Positions 1 through 9,056 of a DNA stretch of 64,000 nucleotides are shown piece by piece. Under the pieces are notes generated by a model. The model was not told the DNA's origin. It did no database searches and saw nothing but the letters and a program-made list of their open reading frames with translations. The stretch covers positions 43,361 through 107,360 of the forward strand of contig JAUXWZ010000132.1 in assembly GCA_030684835.1 (NCBI GenBank), in the 5' to 3' direction. The stretch comes from Beijerinckiaceae bacterium. Its GTDB lineage: Bacteria > Pseudomonadota > Alphaproteobacteria > Rhizobiales > Beijerinckiaceae. The stretch's first letter is position 1. Each line of letters begins with the position of its first letter. The position numbers were made by a program, and so were the translations under genes.

Positions 1-2
1 TC

Positions 3-644
3 ACAGATTCGGCCATCGCCAGCCTCCCGCCGGCCATTACGCTGGCCTTCGCGCCCTACGGTCGAAACCTTGCGGAACTTGCCGCAAAGGCCCGGGAGAA
101 GGGCCACGAAACGATCATTCAGACGCCGATGGAAGGTTTTGGCGGCGTCGCCGAGGAACCGGGTCCCCATGTACTGCGCACAGGCGCGGGCGCGGGCGAG
201 ACGCTCAATCGGCTGCATTGGCACATGAGCCGCTTTCCCGGTTATGTGGGCGTCGCTGGATACCTGGGCGCCCGTTTCACCGCGGACGCCGACGCCTTCG
301 GCCCCGTGATGCGCGACATCTCCAAGCGCGGGCTGTTCTATTTTGACGATGCGAGTTCACCGCGCAGCCTCGCGGCTTCGCTCGCCGCCGCCAGCGGCGC
401 TCCGCTGGTGCGCGCGGATGTCACGATTGACGCAAATCCAGCCGCCATCGACGCCGCTCTTGCGCAGCTTGAAAAGCTTGCGCGCGAGCGTGGTTTTGCT
501 GTTGGATTTGGCGCGGGCCTGCCGCTCGTTATTGACAAGGCGGGCCGGTTCGCCCGGCGGCTTGAAGCGCGCGGATTCATGCTCACGCCCGTCAGCGCGC
601 TGGCGCGCACGCCCGATCAGGCCAGCGCCCGCAGCGATCGCTGA
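3..644 (+). CDS. Divergent polysaccharide deacetylase family protein, C-terminal part (5' end outside window)
   Basis: The reading frame is open from the window edge, upstream of the ORF-track ATG at 129, so the gene is 5'-truncated by the window and the listed ATG is internal. The first visible residues ([17 protein letters not shown]) and the later QTPMEGFG and FFDD-like segment (YFDDASSP) match the divergent polysaccharide deacetylase (YibQ/DUF610) family, a (beta/alpha)-barrel fold related to NodB-type deacetylases. The substrate is unknown. Only two bases separate its stop codon from the rppH open frame, and this pairing with rppH is common in Hyphomicrobiales, so co-transcription is likely. 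The family call is fairly sure; the function is not. Confidence 0.8.
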   Translation, partial: TDSAIASLPPAITLAFAPYGRNLAELAAKAREKGHETIIQTPMEGFGGVAEEPGPHVLRTGAGAGETLNRLHWHMSRFPGYVGVAGYLGARFTADADAFGPVMRDISKRGLFYFDDASSPRSLAASLAAASGAPLVRADVTIDANPAAIDAALAQLEKLARERGFAVGFGAGLPLVIDKAGRFARRLEARGFMLTPVSALARTPDQASARSDR

Positions 645-658
645 CCGTGGAGAAAGTC

Positions 659-1162
659 ATGAAAGACAAGCCGTATCGGCCCTGCGTTGGCGTCATGCTG
701 GTCAATCGCGCGGGGCTCGTTTTCGTCGGCAAGCGTCACCCCGGCGATAGGGTCGAACACGATTCGGTTGAGTACGAATGGCAAATGCCGCAAGGCGGCG
801 TCGACAAGAACGAAGATGTCTATGCCGCAGCGCTGCGTGAGTTGCGTGAGGAGACGAACGTCTCCAGCGTTTCGCTCATTGCCGAACTGCCCGAGTGGCT
901 GTCCTATGACCTCCCAACCGATTTCGCGTCGAAGGCGTGGAAGGGGCGCTATCGCGGCCAGACACAAAAATGGTTCGCGCTGCGCTTTGAGGGGGACGAC
1001 AACGAGATCGACGTGCTGAAGCCCGACGGCGGCAAACACAAGCCCGAGTTCATCCTGTGGAAGTGGGAGCGCATCGAGCGCTTGCCCGACATCGTGATCC
1101 CGTTCAAGCGCCCGATCTACGAGAAGGTGGTGGAAGCCTTCGCGCCGCTCATCAACCCCTGA
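659..1162 (+). CDS. rppH: RNA pyrophosphohydrolase (Nudix hydrolase) RppH
   Basis: RppH removes pyrophosphate from the 5'-triphosphate end of mRNA and so primes transcripts for RNase E decay in the cytoplasm. The protein is about 167 aa, the usual length. A complete Nudix box is visible ([17 protein letters not shown] followed by REET), and the N-terminus ([11 protein letters not shown]) and C-terminal [13 protein letters not shown] are typical of alphaproteobacterial RppH. The ORF track starts at GTG 647. I prefer ATG 659 because GGAG lies six bases in front of it and the peptide then begins [11 protein letters not shown]. It follows the deacetylase gene closely and converges with rimM. Confidence 0.93.
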   Translation: MKDKPYRPCVGVMLVNRAGLVFVGKRHPGDRVEHDSVEYEWQMPQGGVDKNEDVYAAALRELREETNVSSVSLIAELPEWLSYDLPTDFASKAWKGRYRGQTQKWFALRFEGDDNEIDVLKPDGGKHKPEFILWKWERIERLPDIVIPFKRPIYEKVVEAFAPLINP

Positions 1163-1192
1163 AGGTTCCAGGGAGCCGACGCTCGGGCGGGT

Positions 1193-1738
1193 TCATGCGG
1201 CGGGCGAGCCTTGCGGGGCTTCCTCGCCGTCCACTTCGTCAGGCGGATCGACGATGACGCGCCCGTTTTTTACATCGACATGCGGCGCGCACGCGCGGGT
1301 GAAGGGAACAAGCTTTGCCCCCCCGCCTTCAAGCGCGATGTCGAGAATGTCGCCGGCGCCGAAATTGAGCACGTTGGTGATGACGCCAAACGGCGTCCCG
1401 TCTTCACGCTGCGCGCGCATACCGATCAGATCGGCAATATAGAATTCTTCCTCGTCCGGCGGCGGCAGCGCATCGCGAGCGATGTAAATTTCGAGATTGG
1501 TGAGCGCCTCTGCAGCGCTGCGGTCGCCGACGCCCTTGAGGCGCGCGACAATGATGTCGTCCTTCACCGGCCGCGCGCTTTCGATGTGAAAGCTGCGCGC
1601 GCCGGTCTGATCCGAAAGGCCCGCATAACCTGCGAGCGCCATCGGATCCGCCGTATAGGATTTGATGCGGATTTCGCCGCGCACGCCATGGGCCGCGCCG
1701 AAGCGACCCACGAGAATGCGCGACGCTGAGTCCTGCAT
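1193..1738 (-). CDS. rimM: 16S rRNA processing / ribosome maturation factor RimM
   Basis: RimM binds ribosomal protein S19 and helps mature the 3' domain of 16S rRNA in the small subunit. The 181-aa protein has the N-terminal RimM beta-barrel (ILVGRFGAAHGVRGEI, SYTADP) and the C-terminal PRC-barrel segment (FYIADLIGM, FGAGDILDI, VPFTRACAPHVDV). The start ATG lies 9 bases after the rpsP stop, so translation is probably coupled to rpsP. In most bacteria trmD and rplS follow rimM. Here the next gene is rppH, convergent, so the usual operon stops at rimM. Confidence 0.95.
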   Translation of the reverse strand: MQDSASRILVGRFGAAHGVRGEIRIKSYTADPMALAGYAGLSDQTGARSFHIESARPVKDDIIVARLKGVGDRSAAEALTNLEIYIARDALPPPDEEEFYIADLIGMRAQREDGTPFGVITNVLNFGAGDILDIALEGGGAKLVPFTRACAPHVDVKNGRVIVDPPDEVDGEEAPQGSPAA

Positions 1739-1747
1739 GGACGCTGC

Positions 1748-2122
1748 TTATTCCGAAGCCGGAGCGGCGGCGGCGGCCTGAGCGGCTGCAGCAGCCGCGG
1801 CTGCTGTGGCGGCGCGCTCTTGCGCCTTCTTCTTGGGCTGCGACTTCTCGGGGTTGTTGCGCGGTTCGCGCTTCATCACACCCACGCCATCAAGCAGGCG
1901 CGCGACGCGATCAGTCGGCTGAGCGCCCTTGGCGAGCCATGCTGTGGCCTTTTCAGCGTCGAGCACGAGGCGCGTGGCGTCATCCTTCGGGCGCAGCGGA
2001 TCGAACGTGCCAAGACGCTCGATGAAGCGGCCATCGCGCGGCATGCGCGCGTCAGCGACAACGATGCGATAAAAAGGGCGCTTCTTGGCGCCGCCACGGG
2101 AGAGACGAATCTTGAGGGACAT
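1748..2122 (-). CDS. rpsP: 30S ribosomal protein S16
   Basis: S16 is a small-subunit assembly protein that binds the 5' domain of 16S rRNA. The start [24 protein letters not shown] is the family signature, and the core ends near residue 85. The protein is 124 aa. It carries a C-terminal extension that is first Lys-rich (QPKKKAQER) and then almost pure Ala (about 20 residues), as in many alphaproteobacterial S16 proteins. It is the middle gene of ffh-rpsP-rimM. On the coding strand, GGAAG precedes the ATG. Confidence 0.97.
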   Translation of the reverse strand: MSLKIRLSRGGAKKRPFYRIVVADARMPRDGRFIERLGTFDPLRPKDDATRLVLDAEKATAWLAKGAQPTDRVARLLDGVGVMKREPRNNPEKSQPKKKAQERAATAAAAAAAAQAAAAAPASE

Positions 2123-2218
2123 GCTTGCTTCCTTTCAGGAGTTTCCAGAGTTTTCAAAGACTTCAGGTTTTTCAAAGTTTCATGGGCGCTGACGCATCTG
2201 CGCGCGCTGTTCAGTGGT

Positions 2219-3781
2219 TCACTTCTTCTTTCCGAACGGGTTGAAGCCGCCAAGGCCCGGCAGGCCTCCGCCCTTCGGCCCAAGCCCCGGAAGGCCCCCG
2301 CCGCCGAAAGGATTTCCGCCCGTAAGACCGGGTGGCGGAGACGACGGCAGCTTCGGCATTGCGCCGCCTGCCCCGCCTTCCATCTGCTTCTGCATTTCCG
2401 CCATCTGCTCCGGCGACGGCATGCCGCCACCGCCGCCAAGTCCAAACGCCTGCGCCATACGTCCCAACGGCCCGCGCTTGTTGGCGCCGCCCATAGACTT
2501 CATCATGTCGGCCATCTGGCGATGCTGCTTGAGCAGCCGGTTGAGGTCTTCGACCCTCATGCCCGAGCCCGCCGCAATGCGCTTCTTGCGCGAGGCCTTG
2601 AGGATATCCGGGTTGCGCCGCTCCAGAGGCGTCATGGACATGATCATCGCGCGCTGGCGCTTGATCATCTTGTCATCGACGCCCGCCTTGGCGATCTGAT
2701 CCTTCATCTTGCCCATGCCCGGCAACATGCCGAGCACGCCGCCCATGCCGCCAATCTTTTCCACCTGCGCGAGCTGTTCGGAAAGATCGTCGAGATCGAA
2801 CTTGCCCTTGCGCATGCGCTCGGCGATCGCCTGCGCCTTTTCGGCATCGATGCTCTGCGCGGCCCTTTCAACGAGCGCGACGATGTCGCCCATGCCCAGA
2901 ATGCGGTTGGCCACGCGCTCGGGATGGAAATCGTCGAGATCGTCAACCTTCTCGCCCGTGCCGATGAGCTTGATCGGCTTGCCGGTGACCGCGCGCATGG
3001 AGAGCGCGGCGCCGCCGCGGCCGTCGCCATCCGTGCGGGTGAGCACGATGCCGGTGATGCCGACGCGCTCATCAAAATTCTTGGCGAGATTGACCGCGTC
3101 CTGACCGGTAAGGCTGTCGGCCACAAGCAGGATTTCATGCGGGCGCGCGACGGCCTTGATCTCCGCCATCTCCGCCATCAGCGGCTCATCGATATGCGTG
3201 CGGCCCGCCGTGTCGAGCAGGACGACGTCATAGCCCTGCAGACGCGCGGCCTGTTCGGCGCGCTGGGCGATCTGCACCGGGCTCTGGCCCGCGATGATGG
3301 GCAGCGTGTCGATGCCGATCTGCCGACCGAGAATCGCAAGCTGCTCCTGGGCGGCAGGACGCTTCACGTCGAGCGAGGCCATCAGCACCTTGCGCTTCAT
3401 CCGGTCGGTGAGGCGCTTGGCGATCTTGGCGGTGGTTGTCGTCTTGCCCGCGCCCTGCAGACCCACCATCATGATGGCGACAGGCGCGGCGGCTTCGAGA
3501 TTAATCGGATCAACGCTCGAGCCCAGCGTCTCCACCAGCACGTCGTTGACGATCTTCACGACCATTTGGCCGGGCGTGACAGACTTTACGACATTGGCGC
3601 CGACAGCCTTGGCGCGCACCTTGTCCGTGAACGAACGCACCACATCCAGCGCGACATCGGCCTCCAGCAGCGCCCGGCGCACTTCGCGCATGGCCGCGTT
3701 GACGTCCTCCTCGGAGAGGGCGCCGCGCCGCGTCAGCTTGTCGAATATGCCGGAGAGCTTTTCGGAAAGGCCCTCGAACAT
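2219..3781 (-). CDS. ffh: Signal recognition particle protein Ffh (SRP54)
   Basis: Ffh is the GTPase subunit of the signal recognition particle. It binds signal sequences on nascent membrane proteins and docks with FtsY, which is also encoded in this window. The protein is 520 aa. The N domain is followed by the G domain with GLQGAGKTTTTAK (P-loop, about residues 105-120), DTAGR (about 190) and TRTDGDGRGGAAL (about 248). The Met-rich M domain includes MLPGMGKMKDQ and the SRP-RNA-binding region SGMRVEDLNRLLKQH. The last 100 or so residues are an unusually Gly/Pro/Met-rich tail ending FNPFGKKK. The 96-bp gap to rpsP allows one transcript. Confidence 0.97.
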   Translation of the reverse strand: MFEGLSEKLSGIFDKLTRRGALSEEDVNAAMREVRRALLEADVALDVVRSFTDKVRAKAVGANVVKSVTPGQMVVKIVNDVLVETLGSSVDPINLEAAAPVAIMMVGLQGAGKTTTTAKIAKRLTDRMKRKVLMASLDVKRPAAQEQLAILGRQIGIDTLPIIAGQSPVQIAQRAEQAARLQGYDVVLLDTAGRTHIDEPLMAEMAEIKAVARPHEILLVADSLTGQDAVNLAKNFDERVGITGIVLTRTDGDGRGGAALSMRAVTGKPIKLIGTGEKVDDLDDFHPERVANRILGMGDIVALVERAAQSIDAEKAQAIAERMRKGKFDLDDLSEQLAQVEKIGGMGGVLGMLPGMGKMKDQIAKAGVDDKMIKRQRAMIMSMTPLERRNPDILKASRKKRIAAGSGMRVEDLNRLLKQHRQMADMMKSMGGANKRGPLGRMAQAFGLGGGGGMPSPEQMAEMQKQMEGGAGGAMPKLPSSPPPGLTGGNPFGGGGLPGLGPKGGGLPGLGGFNPFGKKK

Positions 3782-4046
3782 GCGTCCATCCTTGGTTGCG
3801 GGCCCGCCGGAAACGCCTCAGACCAAACGTGCAAAGCACGAAAGCGCCCGGGGGCGCATCGCGCTGCCGGGCGTTGACCTCCAGTCTCAAAGGACCGGTG
3901 GGCTTGATAGAAGAACGTCTCTGACGAGAGTTTCGAGCGGTTTCTTACGAGGGAAGGCCCGCAAAGTCAACGAAAGCCGGGTAATCCGCCAACCTGTGCT
4001 ATCTAAGCGGCGTCTTTAACAGCAATCAAACAACCTGGACGTCCGC

Positions 4047-4487
4047 ATGTCTCGATACATGGCTATGGTCAATGCAGAAAACTGCCCCCGCGCCATCGCT
4101 CGCCCAAAATCAGCTGCAGACTGGAATGGCGGCTCGTTGACGATTTCCGGCAAGGCGCTCCCCCGCAAGATCGCCCGCAGCGCCCGTGTGCGCACGCCGG
4201 TTCAGGAGGGCGACGAAATCTGGATTTGCACCGATGAAGTCGGGATCGTGGCCTTCGGGCGCGCTCAGAACGTCGAGGCCTCTTCCGGCAGCTTGACCAT
4301 AACCCTCCGGGACGTCGTGCTTCTAACCCAGCCTTGCGCCCTGTCCGACTTCCCAAAGTCAGGCTCTGGATCGGCCATCATCACGCAACTTCAAGGCTAT
4401 CGCCACCCGGACATCTATTTGCTCGACGAGCCGGTTTATGACGAGCTGCAAACCGTGCTGGACGCACGGCTCGACAAGAAGCCATAA
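4047..4487 (+). CDS. Hypothetical protein, 146 aa
   Basis: I do not recognise this protein. It has no signal peptide or membrane segment and is probably cytoplasmic. The centre (EGDEIWICTDEVGIVAFGRA) reads like a small beta-barrel and resembles the opening strands of PUA/EVE-like domains, which bind modified bases. That resemblance is weak and is only a hint. The C-terminal part (QGYRHPDIYLLDEPVYDEL) appears alpha/beta. Codon use fits its neighbours. It lies divergent from ffh across 265 bp and converges with the flavin monooxygenase gene 28 bp downstream. ATGs at 4047, 4059 and 4065 are possible starts, with no strong Shine-Dalgarno sequence to decide between them. Confidence 0.6.
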   Translation: MSRYMAMVNAENCPRAIARPKSAADWNGGSLTISGKALPRKIARSARVRTPVQEGDEIWICTDEVGIVAFGRAQNVEASSGSLTITLRDVVLLTQPCALSDFPKSGSGSAIITQLQGYRHPDIYLLDEPVYDELQTVLDARLDKKP

Positions 4488-4514
4488 CGGGCCATTGCCC
4501 TTTCGCTTCATCCT

Positions 4515-6167
4515 TCAGGAAAACCCTGCCGCCTGCGCCAGCACGGCGTCAGCGTCCGCCCCTGCTCCGCCGCGCCAGGCGACGATCTGGTCGGGGCGAA
4601 TAAGCGCGAGGTCGGCTTCGTAGAGCTCGCGCGCCTCGTCTCCCGCGACGTCCACGACCTTGAGATCAATGCCCCGCGCCGCTGCGGCTTTCGCAAAGGC
4701 CGACGCGTCCGGCGTACGCGAACCCAGTCGCAACAGCGTCCATTCAAAGTTGAACCCGTCATAGAGCGAAGCCCCATCGCCAAGCCACACATGGGGGGCG
4801 CGCCCGCCGGGACAGGCGCTGGGATGATAAATGTTGGGCCCATCGGGCGGCGGCGCCGAGCCATCGGCCACGATCACCGGCGATCCATCGTAGCGTGCGC
4901 CGAGCGTGAAACCGGGGATGTTGAATTCAGCCCGCGCATGCGCGTTGTAGTGATCGCCCGCCTGCGCGCGCGCAGCCACGCCCTCCGGCGTATCGTCCTC
5001 GATATGCGTAAGCGGGCGGAAATTGCCGAGAGAATCCGCCAACGCCCGCGCGTAGCCTGTGTTGCGCCGCGCAACGGCCCAACGCTCGTGATGATAGCTT
5101 TCAAGAAGATGCGGCCCTGCACGGCCCCGCACGGCCATTGCGAGCTTCCAGCCCAGATTGACCGCGTCCTCGATGGCCGTGTTGTAACCCATGCCGCCAG
5201 CGGGCGTGAACAGATGCGCAGCGTCGCCGCCCAGAAAGACGTTGCCCTGCTGTACACGGTCGGCGACGAGCGCGTGGCCCGCTGTCCACCCATTCATCTC
5301 CAGCACTTCGCCTTCCACTGCGCGCCCTGTCGCCGTGCGAAAAATATCTGCGGCCTGCGCCTTCGTGATGCGCTCCTCGCTCTCGTCCGCACGCAATTGC
5401 GTATGAAACGCAAACTCTCCACGCCCGTCGACTGCAGCCATATAGGCCCGTCGCTCAGGGTTAAACGCGACATACATCCATGCCGCGCCGTGCGGCGACA
5501 CTTTGTAGAAGTCCGGCGCGCGCATGTAGATTGCGAACATGCGGCCGCCCATAAAATCGCGCTGAATGGCGGCGTCGCCCACCCAGCCAAATCCTAGCTT
5601 GCGGCGCACCTGCGAGCGCGCCCCATCGGCGCCCACGAGATAGCGCGCGCGGATCGAGAACACGCCAGCCTCATCCTCCGCCTGCGCCTCCACATGCGTT
5701 CCGTGATCTTCAAACTCAATCAGCCGCGTGCGAAAACGAATGTCATTCGTCGCCCATTTCGTCGCGTGTTTCAGCAGCACCGGCTCGACATATTTCTGCG
5801 ACACGCGATGCGGTAGTTCCGCCGCGCTCCACGATCCAGACAGACCGCGAATAATCTGCCGCGCGTCCTTTGACGCAGGCAGGCTAAAGCGAGCAAGCTC
5901 ATGCGTCGCAAAGCGCGTGAAGTAAGCAATGTCGGTGGGATAATCGGCAGGCAGGCCCAGCGCGCGAATTTCGTCCGCAAAACCGAGGCGGCGGTAATGC
6001 TCCATCGTGCGCGCCTGTGTCGCGTTCGCCTGCGGATTGTAGGCAGTTCCGCCCTTCGCATCGATGACGAGCGTGCGCACGCCCCGTGGCCCCAATTCAT
6101 TGGCGAGCATGAGCCCGCACGGGCCCGCGCCAACAATCAGCACATCGGTTTCGATGGAACGCGTCAT
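4515..6167 (-). CDS. FAD-dependent aromatic monooxygenase (PheA/TfdB family)
   Basis: This is a class A flavoprotein hydroxylase, which uses NAD(P)H and O2 to hydroxylate phenolic or aromatic acid substrates in the cytoplasm. It is about 550 aa. Visible motifs are the N-terminal FAD-binding VGAGPCGLMLANELG, the DG motif LVGADGARSQVRR (about residues 175-190) and the ribityl-binding FLGGDAAHLFTPAGGMGYN (about 290-310). A C-terminal region of about 150 residues has the thioredoxin-like layout of TfdB/MhpA relatives. The track begins at GTG 6179. ATG 6167 is better because GGAGG precedes it by five bases. The substrate cannot be read from sequence. UbiD-type and dihydroxyphthalate-decarboxylase-like genes nearby make an aromatic acid plausible. 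Confidence 0.88.
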   Translation of the reverse strand: MTRSIETDVLIVGAGPCGLMLANELGPRGVRTLVIDAKGGTAYNPQANATQARTMEHYRRLGFADEIRALGLPADYPTDIAYFTRFATHELARFSLPASKDARQIIRGLSGSWSAAELPHRVSQKYVEPVLLKHATKWATNDIRFRTRLIEFEDHGTHVEAQAEDEAGVFSIRARYLVGADGARSQVRRKLGFGWVGDAAIQRDFMGGRMFAIYMRAPDFYKVSPHGAAWMYVAFNPERRAYMAAVDGRGEFAFHTQLRADESEERITKAQAADIFRTATGRAVEGEVLEMNGWTAGHALVADRVQQGNVFLGGDAAHLFTPAGGMGYNTAIEDAVNLGWKLAMAVRGRAGPHLLESYHHERWAVARRNTGYARALADSLGNFRPLTHIEDDTPEGVAARAQAGDHYNAHARAEFNIPGFTLGARYDGSPVIVADGSAPPPDGPNIYHPSACPGGRAPHVWLGDGASLYDGFNFEWTLLRLGSRTPDASAFAKAAAARGIDLKVVDVAGDEARELYEADLALIRPDQIVAWRGGAGADADAVLAQAAGFS

Positions 6168-6235
6168 GATTTCCTCCACGCCAGCGCCTAACGCACCCGC
6201 GCGCGCGCGTCAAAGCTCCGCTTTCTCCAGTACTG

Positions 6236-7810
6236 TCAGCGCCAGAAGCGCGGCGCCTTGCGGAAAGCCTTCCAGGCCACGCCAAGATGGGCGTCTGCGT
6301 CCGCAGCGCCCCGCGCCGTCCAGCCGTCGACCACGCCCGCCGCCCGCACGCCAGCTGCGCCAGCGACCCTTTGAATTTCCGCCACGGTGGCGCGCGCCAC
6401 GACTGAATCGTTGTAGGCGCCCAGAGCCTCCTGCAGATCGCCAATGGCGCGCTGAAATTTTTTCGACCTGCGACTCTTGCCAAACAGACTCAAGAAAAAG
6501 TCTGAGGCGTATCTGAGATTTTTAAGGGCGATACGCGTCTCGTGTCGCGCTTCGGGCGGCAGCTCCACAAGATTCTTGCCCCGCTTGTGCGCGCGCTTGT
6601 CGAGACGATTGAGCGCTTGTTTGGCGAAGTCGACCGCGCTCATCGCCAGATCGTTGTCTTCGCCTGCCCGCCATTCGCGCCGCGAAATCATCTCTTGCAG
6701 CTCAAGCACAAAGCGCGACGTATCGGGCGCATCCAGCAGAGCGCGCACATGCGCATATGCAGCGGCGCGTTTCTTGTCTGACGCTTTTACAAGCGGCTTG
6801 AAATCAATGAGCCCCTCAAGTGCGCGCGCAGGACCGCTGTCCACCAATTCCCGCAGCACGTCCTGCTCACGCGCCTCGCCCATTGCGCTGGCGATCTCTT
6901 TCGCCCTCATGCGAAAGCGCAAGAAACTCTCATACGGGAAAATCTTGGAAAAAATTCCAAGCGCTGAACGAAGACGCCGCAGCGCAACGCGCATCTGGTG
7001 CACCGCCTCCGGACAGTGAGGAGAGAAAGCCGGCCAGTTCGCGACAAACTGCTTGAGATTGGCGTCAAGAATGGCGGCGATTGCGTCGTCAATTGACGCC
7101 TTACTCAAAAGCACAGGTTTTCGGGCCCGCACTTCTGCTGGCGAGACGCCGGTGGCGAGCCAATGACCACGAAGCCCTTTTGGGGCCGCTGTGACGCGAA
7201 ACTCGTAATCCATGAAACGCCGCGCAAAATCATACAACGCTGCGGGATCGCCTTGCTTTAGCTCAAGTTCAAGTTCCGAGATCACAGCTTTTCGCCCGCC
7301 CGCCTGGATACGCCCGACGTCCAGCGCAGCTTCAATCGATGCGCCTTTATGTTCGATGAGCGCTACGCGGCGGCCAAACGTCGTTTGTGATCGGGGTTCC
7401 AGCGCCATGCCTGCGGTCGTCTGCGCAATGAGCGCGTCAGCTTCCGGCCCAAGCATCTCTGGGTGCGGCGCGTCGCCTTGAATGGCCACCTCAACTTCGC
7501 CGCGCGCAAAAATGCCTTCCGCCCCCTTTGGCGGCCACTTGAAAGTCAGCATCCGGCGGCGCCCGATGCTGCGAACGCGCAGCGACATGCCCGCATGCGA
7601 GAGCGCGTTGTCCGCCGTGTCAAAATATGTCGTGCGAAACGTACGGCTGCGCGAAAACGCAACGCCTGCAAAAAGCGGAAGCTCTGACGCGCCCCGCAAA
7701 ACCGATGGCTTTGCTTCGAGCTTGACCTCTATTTCCCGTGACGAATCCGCGAGGCTGAGAATGCTCGGCTCTTCACCATCCGTCACAGACATTCTCCTCT
7801 GCGCTTGCAT
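6236..7810 (-). CDS. CYTH and CHAD domain-containing protein (triphosphate tunnel phosphatase-like)
   Basis: The N-terminal CYTH domain (about residues 22-230) opens with the diagnostic EIEVKLEA (ExExK). CYTH proteins form a triphosphate tunnel that hydrolyses inorganic triphosphate or related compounds. The C-terminal CHAD domain (about 240-500) is helical, with conserved histidines in VHQMRVALRRLRSALGIF and HETRIALKNLRYASDFF, and binds polyphosphate. The arrangement matches E. coli YgiF, although at 524 aa it is somewhat longer. ATG 7792 (MSVTDG) is an alternative start. It sits downstream of nothing obvious on its strand and is divergent from a Bug receptor gene. Confidence 0.9.
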   Translation of the reverse strand: MQAQRRMSVTDGEEPSILSLADSSREIEVKLEAKPSVLRGASELPLFAGVAFSRSRTFRTTYFDTADNALSHAGMSLRVRSIGRRRMLTFKWPPKGAEGIFARGEVEVAIQGDAPHPEMLGPEADALIAQTTAGMALEPRSQTTFGRRVALIEHKGASIEAALDVGRIQAGGRKAVISELELELKQGDPAALYDFARRFMDYEFRVTAAPKGLRGHWLATGVSPAEVRARKPVLLSKASIDDAIAAILDANLKQFVANWPAFSPHCPEAVHQMRVALRRLRSALGIFSKIFPYESFLRFRMRAKEIASAMGEAREQDVLRELVDSGPARALEGLIDFKPLVKASDKKRAAAYAHVRALLDAPDTSRFVLELQEMISRREWRAGEDNDLAMSAVDFAKQALNRLDKRAHKRGKNLVELPPEARHETRIALKNLRYASDFFLSLFGKSRRSKKFQRAIGDLQEALGAYNDSVVARATVAEIQRVAGAAGVRAAGVVDGWTARGAADADAHLGVAWKAFRKAPRFWR

Positions 7811-7917
7811 GAGTCATCTCGCATGCAACGAGTCATTTGGCCAACTCGCCCGGCGCTTGCCTACGCCCCCTCGGCGCGCCACAATGCTTTCCAGTTAAGA
7901 AACAACCGGAGGGAACA

Positions 7918-8928
7918 ATGCAAAGACGCTTGCGCGCCGTACTTGCTTCAATCGCTATCATAGTGTCGGCGCCCGCTTTCGCAAATGACGTGGAGAATTT
8001 CTACAAAGGGCGCAACATCAGCTTCCTCGTTGGCGTCAGCCAGGGCGGCGGGTACGATACCGATCTGCGCCTCGTCGCGCGACACATCACGAAGCACATT
8101 CCCGGGCGCCCGACTGCCGTGCCGCAAAACATGACCGGCGCGACCGGCCTTGTGATGACCAATTACATGTATCGCGTCGCCCCCCGCGACGGTTCCGTTG
8201 TCGCGCTCATTCAGAACGGCCTTCCCACCTTTCAGGCGGTCGGTCGTGAAGGCGTGCAGTTTGACGCGCGCGAATTTCAGTGGATCGGCTCCCTTGCTCC
8301 CACCGTCGAGACGATGATCACGACGGAAGCAAGCAAAATCCGCACGGTGGAAGACGCGAAGAAGCGCGACGTGATCGCAGGCTCCAATGGCGCGTCGGGC
8401 ATTACCTACATGTATCCATTGATGATGAACGACATGCTCGGCACCAAGTTCAAGATGGTCACCGGCTATCCGGGCTCCGGCCAGCTTAATCTGGCGATGG
8501 AGCGCGGCGAGGTCGACGGGCGCAACAATTCGTGGACCAGCATCAAGTCCACGAAGCCGAACTGGATCGCGGACAAGCTGATCCATGTGCTCGTCTATTC
8601 CGGACCCAAGCAGGACGATTTGCCGGGCGTGCCGCACTTTCTGGAATTGATCGAGAATCCGGAGGATCGCGCCGTCGCGCGCGTCGTGACGTCGGGCGGC
8701 AGCCTCGGCCGGCCCTTCACCGTGGCGCCTGGCGTGCCAGCCGAGCGCGTCGCCGCGCTGCGCACGGCCTTCACCGACATGCTGAAGGACCCGGAGTTCA
8801 TCAAGGACGCGACGTCGTTGCGGATCGAGCTTCAGCCGATTTCGCACCAGGAGCTGAAGAAGGTGATCGACGACCTGTTCGCGACGCCCGACCACCTGAA
8901 GGAACGCGCGCGTAAGTATTTCAACTGA
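7918..8928 (+). CDS. Bug/TctC-family extracytoplasmic solute receptor (first of three)
   Basis: This is a periplasmic binding protein of the tripartite tricarboxylate transporter (Bug) family. These receptors bind carboxylated or aromatic solutes. The start at 7918 is chosen over 7837 because CCGGAGGGAACA precedes the ATG and a clean signal peptide follows, ending about AFA-ND. After it comes the family hallmark FYKGRNISFLVGVSQGGGYD. The mature part is about 310 aa. No TctA/TctB membrane partner lies in the window. It is followed by a UbiD-family decarboxylase on the same strand, 128 bases away and behind a probable terminator hairpin, so the ligand may be the decarboxylase substrate or its precursor (inference). 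Confidence 0.88.
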   Translation: MQRRLRAVLASIAIIVSAPAFANDVENFYKGRNISFLVGVSQGGGYDTDLRLVARHITKHIPGRPTAVPQNMTGATGLVMTNYMYRVAPRDGSVVALIQNGLPTFQAVGREGVQFDAREFQWIGSLAPTVETMITTEASKIRTVEDAKKRDVIAGSNGASGITYMYPLMMNDMLGTKFKMVTGYPGSGQLNLAMERGEVDGRNNSWTSIKSTKPNWIADKLIHVLVYSGPKQDDLPGVPHFLELIENPEDRAVARVVTSGGSLGRPFTVAPGVPAERVAALRTAFTDMLKDPEFIKDATSLRIELQPISHQELKKVIDDLFATPDHLKERARKYFN

Positions 8929-8942
8929 CGCGACATGGGGAT

Positions 8943-8978
8943 AAGGGGCCGGCGGAAACTTGCCGCGCTGGCCCTTTT
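8943..8978 (+). terminator. Probable rho-independent terminator after first Bug gene
   Basis: An imperfect stem pairs AAGGGGCC with GGCCCTT and ends in TTTT, directly after the Bug receptor stop codon. The internal mismatches make it weaker than the other terminators in this window. Confidence 0.5.
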
Positions 8979-9056
8979 GCGCCCACGCGCGCCCCGTGGC
9001 ATAGAGCCTCAGGAGCGGGCAGCGCGCCCGTGCAAAACCAGTTCGCGGAGCACGAC

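Noticed and set aside
1820-3877. 685-aa plus-strand open frame
   Set aside because: It is the antisense shadow of rpsP and ffh. Its product is full of His/Arg/Ala runs typical of antisense GC-rich frames.
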